Assembly (NCBI GenBank): GCA_029571425.1
Contig: JAKPSR010000091.1
Span: forward strand, 1 to 20,963
Length of the DNA: 20,963 nucleotides
Origin: Spirochaetota bacterium
Lineage (GTDB): Bacteria > Spirochaetota > Spirochaetia > Treponematales > Treponemataceae
Direction of reading: 5' to 3'
Part shown: positions 12,667 to 20,200 of the stretch, one piece after another
Numbering within the stretch: position 1 is the stretch's first letter
Layout: the number at the start of each line of letters is the position of its first letter
The notes under the pieces: generated by a model
Databases searched by the model: none
Seen by the model: the letters and a program-made list of their open reading frames with translations, nothing else
Told to the model about the DNA's origin: nothing
Position numbers and translations under genes: made by a program

Positions 12667-15398
12667 TTCGATTCCTCCTTGCGATTTGAGACGTCGCCGC
12701 GCTCGACTGGTGCGAGTGCGGCGGGTATGACTACGATGGCGACGAGATAGCAGAAAAGAATGCCGATTGACAGGGTGACGCCGAGATCGGCGATGCCCTT
12801 GAACTTCCCGACGAGCGCGAGCGAGCCGAACCCGATCAGGGTCGTGAGCGCGCTTAGCGTTACCGCCTTTCCCGTCTTTTGGAGCGCGATCGCGGCGTCC
12901 CCCTCGTCGCGGAGGGCAGAGGCGACGTGCACGCAGTAATCGATCCCCATGCCGATGATTAGCGGAAGCGCGAGGGCGTTGACGACGTTGAATTTCCCGA
13001 AGAGGGGATACAGGCCGAACATCCAGGCGATGGCGCAGGCGAACGCGAGGAACGTGGCGAGCGTCGCCTTTACCGAGCGATATCCCGCCGCGACGAGCGC
13101 GAAGATCAGGACGAGCACGATGATCCCCGCGGTGCGCGCTTCGGTTAGTATTTCGCGGCCAAGGGCAAGTCCGAGGCTTAGAGTTCCAGTTGCGCGAGGA
13201 TCGACCGCGGCAAGACCGTCGGCGAAGCGGACGAAGTTCTCCTGCCCGGCAAGGCCGGCGCTGCCTTGGATGATGACCAGGAATCTGTCGCCGTCTGGGT
13301 TGATGAGCTCGAGCCGCGCCGATTCAGGGAGGTCGGCGATCTCGACCATTCGGCCGGGTCGAGCGAGGGCGCTGAACTTACGGTCAAGCACCGTTGCGAA
13401 CGCGTCGTCGATTTTGGTAAGTCGCCTCGCCGCCTCGCCCGGATCCAGCTTGGCGATTCTTTCGCGAAGGCGGGCGAATACTTCCGCGCCTGGCTTTCCC
13501 GTCTCTGTTCCCAGAATTTCGCGGATCATCGCGTTTCGCTTGCGAACAGGCAGGGATCGCTCGCCGAGGGAAGCGGCCGCGAGATCGCCGAGCTCGATCA
13601 TGTTCCATTCGAGGCGTTGCACCTCGTCCGAGAAGGCGACGACATCGTCCTCCGACCACGCCGGGCCGATGCTCCGATCGCCCTTCTCCGAGAGGCTGGC
13701 GAGAATCCTGAGCCGCTCCTCTTGCTCGACCGGCGATGGTATATAGTCGGCAACGGACTCTACCCGCCGAACGAAGGGTGCGTCTTTGAAGGCCTCCGCA
13801 AGGGTGCGCGCCTCCTCGACGCTCGCGGCTTGCGCGAGATGCTGCCATGTTGAGATGCCGAATCGCTCGGCGACAGCGTCTTCCGTTCGTTTTGCCTGCG
13901 TTTCCTGGGGGCCGATATTGCGCATGTCGTAGTCGAATCCGTTGCGCGGGATGCCGATGAGCGAAAACGCGGTCAAAAGGGCAACCGCCAAGAAAACGGC
14001 GACGCGATGCTTTCTCGAAAATAAGGCAACCTTCGTCGGGATGATAAACGAGAATGCTTGTCGCCGTCGCTTTTCTTTTCTCTTTCCGGGGAACGCGCCG
14101 AGCAGGGCAGGAAGAACGATAAACGCCGCCGCGAGGGTGATAACGACGCCCGTTCCCGCGATGAGCCCGAATTGCCGGAAGGCGAGTGTTTTCGTCAGCA
14201 GTAAGGAATAAAACGCGAGCGCCGTTGTCAGCCCGCCGATCGCGATAGGCATCCCGGCCTCGGCGAATATCTTGCCCATGGCCTCCTCGGGCAACGCGCC
14301 CTTGTGCGTTTCCTCGTCGAACCGCGACACGATGTGTATTCCGAAATCGATTCCGAGGCCGACGAGCAGGGCGCCGAAGGAGCTCGTGACCATGTTGAGA
14401 TTACGGACGGTCAGCGCGGCGAAGGCGAGATCGATGACGATTCCTGCCGCGAGGGCGGCAAGGGCAAAGAGGATCGTCCTTCTTCTGTTGAACGAGAAGC
14501 AGAAAAGGACCACGATAAGCCCAAAGGCGATCAGGGACGGATAAAAGGTATCGGAACCGATTGCTCGTTCTTCGTCTGCCTCGTTTTGGACATCGCCGGT
14601 GTAGGAAACGGAGATACTTGGGTCTTTCGCTGACGCCTCTCTCGCGAGTTCCATCGCGGCGTTTGATAGCGCGGTGAGTTTAGATCTGTCCCCAATGTCG
14701 AAGCTTGGGCGGATAACCATGAGTAGGGATCTGCCTTCAGGGTCCATCAAGTATTCCTCGCCGAAAAGCCAGGCGTCCGCGAGGCCCTCTGCCTTCACCC
14801 AGACATCGCCCCCATCCGTCGAGACTGCTCGTTCAAGTTCCTCGGCAAATAAGGCGAACTGAGACATCATCGCGTACGAGTCGTCCTCGCCCTCAGATCC
14901 CTCAACCTCCTCGTCGTCGCCATCCGCGAGCTTTTCCTCGATGATGTCGTTTGTCGCGCGGAGAAGAGGAAGAAGCCTTGTCGAGGCGAATATCCGTTCC
15001 GTATCGGCGAGGTCCTCGTTCTTTTGCAGCAATAAGCCCCACCGCTCCGCGAAGTTTCGGTCAAAGCGGTATTGGACCGATCGGACGAGAGCTCCCGTTC
15101 GGCCGTCTGTCCTGAAGGCCGTGGAGAGAGCTTCCGCCGTTTTGATCAATGTTTCCCGTTCCGGGCCCTCAACCAAAGCGATCAAGGTCGATGTCGTCTC
15201 GAACTCGTCCGTGATCTCGGTGTAGCTTTGCGCCACCGGATTGTCCAACGGCAGCATCTTGGCTATATCCGTATCGACTCCGAGGCGGGTTATCGCGATA
15301 TCCGATAAGACCAAGACGAACGCCGTTGCGAGCAAGATCGTTCGCGCGTGTCGGATGATTCCTCGTCCAAGAAGATCGCTCGTTTCTCGTAAATTCAT
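12663..15398 (-). CDS. RND superfamily exporter (MMPL/HpnN type)
   Basis: Inner-membrane proton-driven transporter of 911 residues. It has the duplicated RND plan: TM1 (about 17-34), a periplasmic domain (35-285), TM2-6 (about 286-433), TM7 (about 465-482), a second periplasmic domain and TM8-12. The proton-relay helices carry G-L-G-I-D-F-G-I-H (347-355) and G-M-G-I-D-Y-C-V-H (816-824). The first periplasmic domain contains a strongly acidic segment at 156-173. No AcrA-type adaptor gene is near; the partners are a LolA-like protein and a beta-barrel, as in lipid-exporting systems rather than drug efflux pumps. GGAGG precedes the ATG by 6 bases. The upstream region has three TetR-type palindromes. 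Confidence 0.92.
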   Translation of the reverse strand: MNLRETSDLLGRGIIRHARTILLATAFVLVLSDIAITRLGVDTDIAKMLPLDNPVAQSYTEITDEFETTSTLIALVEGPERETLIKTAEALSTAFRTDGRTGALVRSVQYRFDRNFAERWGLLLQKNEDLADTERIFASTRLLPLLRATNDIIEEKLADGDDEEVEGSEGEDDSYAMMSQFALFAEELERAVSTDGGDVWVKAEGLADAWLFGEEYLMDPEGRSLLMVIRPSFDIGDRSKLTALSNAAMELAREASAKDPSISVSYTGDVQNEADEERAIGSDTFYPSLIAFGLIVVLFCFSFNRRRTILFALAALAAGIVIDLAFAALTVRNLNMVTSSFGALLVGLGIDFGIHIVSRFDEETHKGALPEEAMGKIFAEAGMPIAIGGLTTALAFYSLLLTKTLAFRQFGLIAGTGVVITLAAAFIVLPALLGAFPGKRKEKRRRQAFSFIIPTKVALFSRKHRVAVFLAVALLTAFSLIGIPRNGFDYDMRNIGPQETQAKRTEDAVAERFGISTWQHLAQAASVEEARTLAEAFKDAPFVRRVESVADYIPSPVEQEERLRILASLSEKGDRSIGPAWSEDDVVAFSDEVQRLEWNMIELGDLAAASLGERSLPVRKRNAMIREILGTETGKPGAEVFARLRERIAKLDPGEAARRLTKIDDAFATVLDRKFSALARPGRMVEIADLPESARLELINPDGDRFLVIIQGSAGLAGQENFVRFADGLAAVDPRATGTLSLGLALGREILTEARTAGIIVLVLIFALVAAGYRSVKATLATFLAFACAIAWMFGLYPLFGKFNVVNALALPLIIGMGIDYCVHVASALRDEGDAAIALQKTGKAVTLSALTTLIGFGSLALVGKFKGIADLGVTLSIGILFCYLVAIVVIPAALAPVERGDVSNRKEESK

Positions 15399-15424
15399 TT
15401 AATACCTCCGTAATTCTGTTGATG

Positions 15425-15438
15425 ACTAACTGGTTAGT
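15425..15438. promoter_or_regulatory. TetR-type operator A
   Basis: ACTAAC-TG-GTTAGT, a perfect 6+6 bp palindrome centred at 15431.5, about 33 bases upstream of the RND gene. It is closely related to sites B, C and D. Confidence 0.75.
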
Positions 15439-15453
15439 TAGTCATTCGAGGTC

Positions 15454-15469
15454 AACTAACCGTTTAGTT
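15454..15469. promoter_or_regulatory. TetR-type operator B
   Basis: AACTAAC-CG-TTTAGTT, 7+7 bp with one mismatch, centred at 15461.5, exactly 30 bp from site A. Like A and C, it is followed on the plus strand by a further AGT. Confidence 0.75.
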
Positions 15470-15494
15470 AGTATGGTGCTTTGCCAATACCCTA

Positions 15495-15508
15495 AATAAC
15501 TGGTTAGT
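15495..15508. promoter_or_regulatory. TetR-type operator C
   Basis: AATAAC-TG-GTTAGT, 6+6 bp with one mismatch, centred at 15501.5, exactly 40 bp from site B. It lies near the end of tetR. Promoter-like hexamers on the minus strand nearby (TTGGCA at 15487-15482; TTGCAG, 17 bases, TATTTA) are weak, so I do not fix the RND promoter. Confidence 0.65.
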
Positions 15509-15546
15509 CAGTAATCTGCAAATATAACTCACTTCCGTTATCTCCT

Positions 15547-16191
15547 CTACGCTTCCGGGTGTCCGTGCTTATGTGGAAAACCTTGTACGGTATACGCAAA
15601 ATGTGTACCCAGAAAGGATTCAATGAATTGCTTTCTGAGAATAGTCTCTTCGATTCCGTATCTTTCCATCCATATTTCGTGATAGGCGACATAATCGAGC
15701 ATCGGCATGATCCCGGTAAAGAATTCCGTTACCATGGCTTTTGATCGATTCGTTCCTACTTCGATAGCCCATCCTTCTGTGGTCGAGAACATGCGTGTTA
15801 TGATTTCATCCAGCATGGAGAAAATTTGTGTATTGATGGGCGTTCTTTTTGCGCATTCCATAATGACTACGCGAATGACGTTTTGGCGTTCCTCAAGCAG
15901 ATCCAATATTCGGTTCATTATTTGCGCTGCGGCTTCGGGCGAAGTAATGTCGATTATGCGTGTTTCCTTCGAAACAAGAAGGGTCAGGATAGCGTCTTTT
16001 AGTTCGTTAAACAGTATTGAAAGCAGGTCCTCTTTGCTCTGATAGTAATAGTAAATAAGGGCTTTGTTGACCCCTGCGAGTTTGGCAATTTCCTCGACCC
16101 GAGCGCCATCGAAGCCACGATTGGCAAAAACGGCAGCTGCTGCGGTGAGTATGCGTTCTTTTGTTGTCTCGTCCTGTGGTTGCTTTTTCAT
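15547..16191 (-). CDS. TetR-family transcriptional regulator
   Basis: Repressor of 214 residues. The N-terminal domain (about 10-56) has the family helix-turn-helix: A-A-A-A-V-F-A-N-R-G-F-D-G, then V-E-E-I-A-K-L-A-G-V-N-K-A-L-I-Y-Y-Y-Y (32-50). The helical C-terminal domain binds an unknown ligand. It lies 148 bases upstream of the RND gene on the same strand. Four matching palindromes, three before the RND gene and one in its own promoter, indicate that it represses both itself and the exporter operon. Base use is unlike the neighbours: the stretch 15601-15660 is 23/60 G+C, while 13081-13140 in the RND gene is 41/60. This suggests more recent acquisition or relaxed composition. The ribosome site is poor (GGAAAG). 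Confidence 0.92.
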   Translation of the reverse strand: MKKQPQDETTKERILTAAAAVFANRGFDGARVEEIAKLAGVNKALIYYYYQSKEDLLSILFNELKDAILTLLVSKETRIIDITSPEAAAQIMNRILDLLEERQNVIRVVIMECAKRTPINTQIFSMLDEIITRMFSTTEGWAIEVGTNRSKAMVTEFFTGIMPMLDYVAYHEIWMERYGIEETILRKQFIESFLGTHFAYTVQGFPHKHGHPEA

Positions 16192-16209
16192 ATTACTCTT
16201 TCCGGCTCG

Positions 16210-16229
16210 TTAATTAACCGGTTAGTTAA
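16210..16229. promoter_or_regulatory. TetR-type operator D (autoregulatory)
   Basis: A 20-bp palindrome, TTAATTAACCGGTTAGTTAA, with one mismatched pair, centred at 16219.5. It abuts the tetR -10 box and covers the predicted transcription start, an ideal place for autorepression. Confidence 0.8.
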
Positions 16230-16258
16230 TATATAATTCTCATCCACCGAATTGTCAA
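16230..16258 (-). promoter_or_regulatory. tetR promoter
   Basis: On the minus strand a perfect TTGACA (16258-16253), an exact 17-base spacer and TATATA (16235-16230). This is a strong promoter for a repressor gene, expected if it is kept low by autorepression at the adjoining operator D. Confidence 0.85.
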
Positions 16259-16268
16259 TAGACCAAGC

Positions 16269-17148
16269 CTACTCATTCTCATTAGTAACCACACCATGAT
16301 GAAATACCACGCGGGCCTCAAGGGAGCGTTTTGCGCAAAAATCACGGATTTCGATGGCCATTTCGTCCCAGTACGGGGATCCAGGGGTATATGCATGCCC
16401 ATAGAGGCCCAATAGCTCGGGATGCCGCGCTAAAAGCCAAGCGCGAATGCGCGAACGGATTTGGCCGCGAACGTTAAGGTTCTCAAAATACCAAAAATCC
16501 GCGAAGGGAGCCGTTTCCTCGACGATTCTTCGCCAGTCGGTTACACCAGGCAAGATGGGGCCAACGAACACATAGGTGCGTAAGCCTTTCGCCTTAAGCT
16601 CGGCGAGCGCGGCGATCCGGCGGGCAATCGGGGCGGCGCCGGGTTCGATTTCCTGGCGCACGCGATCGTCAAGGGTGGTGATGGTAAGACCCGCTTCGCA
16701 GTCCCGGAAGCGCGAAAGAACGTCAACATCCCGGAGGATGAGATCCGATTTCGTCTGAATACCGAGCCTCGGCTCGAGAGCCACGAGTCGTTCGAGAACG
16801 TGTCGGGTAACGGTCGCCTCGCGTTCCTGGGGTAGGTATGGATCAGTGTAGGTATGGATCAGTGACTGAGGAAAGGAATACTCGTTTTCCTCGGTACCGA
16901 TTGCTCGCAACAGGCACAAGCTGGGGTGCGTTTTCCTTGATATCGACGAAACTCCCCCAAGGGCGATTTTGGCCCGCGAATCGGGTCATGAAGCAGGCAT
17001 AGCAGTATATGCACCGATGGCTACATCCGATAAAGGGGTTGATTACGTAATCTGCCCCCGGTAGGCCTGAGGGCGTGAGTATAGAGCGGGCGGAAACGCG
17101 GGAAACGTCCATATTACCAGATAGTATCTCTATTCCGTAAAAAATCAT
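16269..17148 (-). pseudogene. Radical SAM protein, spore photoproduct lyase-like, split by frameshift
   Basis: The two halves lie in different frames. The first half has N-P-F-I-G-C-S-H-R-C-I-Y-C-Y (37-50, with the cluster cysteines C42, C46, C49), then W-G-S-F-V-D-I-K-E-N-A and F-L-S-S-V-T-D-P-Y-L, all typical of the SPL/COG1533 radical SAM group. It stops at 16843. The second half continues from T-D-P-Y-L-P-Q-E-R to the stop at 16269. A 16-bp tandem duplication at 16832-16863 is the sole lesion: removing one copy gives one open frame of 287 residues from the ATG at 17148 (275 from the ATG at 17112). Substrate unknown; many relatives are not true photoproduct lyases. As it stands, the product would be truncated just beyond the first third. 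Upstream TATTAT on the minus strand may be its -10 box. Confidence 0.85.
16832..16863. repeat. Exact 16-bp tandem duplication inside the radical SAM gene
   Basis: GTAGGTATGGATCAGT occurs twice in a row (16832-16847, 16848-16863). Because 16 is not a multiple of three, it shifts the reading frame and creates a TGA. The motif encodes part of the conserved T-D-P-Y-L-P segment. Confidence 0.97.
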
Positions 17149-17199
17149 CAACTGATACGAGAAACCGCCATAATATGCGTAAAATCCACCTTAAATGGC

Positions 17200-17229
17200 T
17201 TGACAGAATTTATAAAACGAATGGAATAT
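17200..17229 (+). promoter_or_regulatory. Candidate promoter of the Ig-repeat protein gene
   Basis: A perfect TTGACA (17200-17205) is followed after 18 bases by GAATAT (17224-17229), in AT-rich sequence. TATAGG at 17227 is an alternative -10 with poorer spacing. The leader would be about 40 bases and includes AAGGA nine bases before the ATG. Confidence 0.5.
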
Positions 17230-17276
17230 AGGGATACTAATCACCTGTAAACTCCAAAACCAAAGGAATAGTCAAA

Positions 17277-20200
17277 ATGTATAAAAAACATTTAACTTTT
17301 ATTTTTTCCCTTTTTTGTGTCGCCGGCGTATTCGCGAGTGGCATAAACGAGGCGGATGAAAAGCCGGTCAAAGATCCCGCAAGTTGGCAGGAAACGATCG
17401 ACATAAACGATAAAAGTCCCGGTAAGTACAATTTCTATATTCGGGCGGCCGATCGAGGCGGGAACGTTGAGATCTCCGGTCCATACAATATGTTCATAGA
17501 TCCTGAATCCGATCTTCCGATCGCCGGCGTGACGAATCCGCGGGCAGAGATGCGAGTCCCTGGTAATCTTAATATCGTAGGTACCTGCATCGACGACGAT
17601 GCCGTCGATCACGTCGAGCTCTATCTCGATGGGCAGGAAGAATCCCCGATTCGTGCCGAGGGAAAGGACTTTTGGTCATATTACCTTGATACCACGAAGA
17701 TGGAGGAAGGCCTGCACACGGTTACCGTTTACGGCGTTGACGTGAATGGCCTTGCCGGCAATAAACGAACGGTAACTTGGCACCTCGATAGGAAAAAGCC
17801 GCAGTCGGCGGTGAATAACCATAGTCTTGGGGATCTCGTCGCGGGTAAGCTCGTTTTGACCGGTACTGTATTCGACGGGAATGGCATCGCGAGTCTCGAG
17901 TATTCCGTCGACAGGGGGGCTCATTTCCTTCCTGTCTCCATCAACGTGAACAAGAAGACGAATACGGCGACCTTTTCCCTCGAGATCGATACCCTTTCTA
18001 TGCCCGACGGCCCGGCGGTTTGTTGGTTCCGCGCGAAGGACATGCAGGGTTCGATCGGTATTTATACCTTCCTGTACTTTGTCGACAACACCAAGCCGGA
18101 CGTTCGTATCCTGTATCCCCGCGAGGATAAGGCGGTTAATGGAAAATTTACCGTCGCCGGTTACGCCGGAGACGCGATTGGGCTCGAGTCGCTTTCGTGG
18201 AAGATGGGGAAGGAATCCGGCGTCTTCGACCTGACGCTCGGCAATCCGTGGTGGGCGCGCGAGTTTGACGTAAGCGGCCAGGGCTCGTCGGGTGTCGATC
18301 TCGAGATCATTGCCGTGGACCTTTCGGGGAACGTGACCGCGGCGAAGCGCAAGATACTGGTCGACCCGCAGGCGGATTTACCGATCGTTTCCCTCGTCGC
18401 CCCGCAGGCAGGGTCCGTTATCCTTGGTTCGGAGATTCAGCTGACCGGGCTCGTGTCGGACGATGACGGCGTTGCCTCGGTATTCTACGCGCTCGACGCG
18501 GCGGCGCCCGTCGAGGTCGCGACCGACGGTGCGTTCCAAGTTCGGATTCCCGGGATCGCCGACGGTAAACACTCGCTTCGTGTATGGGCGAAGGACGTGA
18601 ACGGGGTCGTGGGCCCGGCGGTCGAGTCCGTCGGATTCGTCTGCGCGGGGAACGTGCCGTCGATTACCCTTGACTCGATCGCGTCCGCGAGCGGTGCCTC
18701 GCGCCCGTACGCGTACGGTATGGAGATTCATCCGGAATCGGGCGCGAACTTGTCCCTTTCGGTAACATCTGGAAGCGCGATCAAGACCGTCGCCTGGCAG
18801 TTCGCCGGACTCGCGGAAGAAAGCCGCCCGCTGGCGGGGAGCGCCATCGTCGGCGGAACCCTGCCGGTTTCGGTTCCCTTCCCGAAAGACGTTCCCTATG
18901 GGCCGGTCGCGCTGTTGATCACGGTGACCGATATCCACGGGAGAAGCGCCTCGAAGCAGGCCTTCTTCTACATGACCGACCTTACCAAGACGCGCGGCGA
19001 GCCCGCCGTGATCTTCGATGACGTTCGCGTCGGAGACGACGGGACCGTCGTCCTCGATCCTTCGTATCCGCTTTCGGGCTTCTTCGCCGGCGGCAACGTG
19101 GCGAAGGCGTCTCTGTCTCCCTCCTCGAAGCTCGCGACCCTTGAGCGCGACGGAAACCTCCTGCGCGTCGTGCCTACCGGAGTTCCGGGAAGCGAGCGAA
19201 ACGTCGTCGTGAGCGTCGAGACGGATCGCGGTCGGAAGTATACCTCGCGCGCGTTTACCTTCGTTACCCCCGGGAAGGTCCCCGAGATTTCCCTTAAAGA
19301 CGGGTCCCTCCGCGACGGTGCCCAAGCGGTGAGCGTCGCCGGAGCGGTAAGCGCCGACTTGCCGCCGGTGCTCGCGCGATGGCGGCTCATCGGTCCCTCT
19401 GGCCCGATGGACGCGGTCGGTGACCTTAAGCTAGACAAGGCGGGATCCTTTGCGTTCACGGTCCCCGCTGACGCGATTCCCGAAGGCCCGTCGGTCATCG
19501 AGATTCAGGCTGGGACGGGCGGGCCCGCGCGGACCGTCGCCGTTCCCGTGTTCCGTGCCCCGCAAGCCGCCGAGGTCGTGGGCAAGATTCCCGCCCCCGT
19601 CGTGTCGTTCGTCGAGTCTGGCGCGCTCTATTACTTCGTGACGTATAAGGGCTCGATGGCGTCAAGCGCCGTCGCCGTTGACGGAAAGCCCGCGGACGCG
19701 CAAGCCTACCCGGCCGTCGGCGTTGTTCCCATCGAATCGCTGCCGGTTGGCCCGCGCGCTATCGCCGTAAAGGCCACGGACGCGGCGGGTAAATCCGTCT
19801 CCGCGTCCTATCGTCTTTCGGTCAAGGCCCCTCCCGCCAGAATCCGCCTTGCCTCCGCCGTCGGATCGCCGTGGTCTTCGGGTATGCAGGTCGCGATTCC
19901 CCTTGAGGGCTTGAAGGACGCGACGATCGTCGCGCGCGTAGAGTCCGTTCAGCCGGTTCTCGGCGCGACGTGGAAGCTTGGGGACCAGACCCTGCGATCG
20001 GCCGCGAGGAAGCTATCGGAGACCGAATGGGAAATTTCGATCCCGGTGCCCGCGGGGATACCGGCGGACCGCATTTCGGTCTCGGTGAGCGCCGAGGTTA
20101 AGGACGCCGCGCCCGCCGTCGCTTCCGGCGTCATCGTGGTCGTGCGGCCGAAGGACCGCTCGCAAGTTAACGACCGCGAGAGCTTTGCCTGGATGAACGC

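Noticed and set aside
15421..15515. Repeats before the RND gene considered as a CRISPR array or iterons of a plasmid origin
   Set aside because: Only three short palindromes, irregularly spaced (30 and 40 bp), and the same motif occurs in the tetR promoter; they are operators.
16269..16919. Second half of the radical SAM gene as an independent gene
   Set aside because: It lacks the cluster cysteines, has no ribosome site at its apparent start, and joins perfectly to the first half when one 16-bp copy is removed.
17237..17431. Minus-strand short frame across the start of the Ig-repeat gene
   Set aside because: No ribosome site or family motif, and it overlaps the signal peptide coding region of a convincing gene.
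18378..19325. Minus-strand open frame inside the Ig-repeat gene
   Set aside because: Rich in Arg and Gly without motifs, and the plus-strand frame is continuous with signal peptide and repeats.
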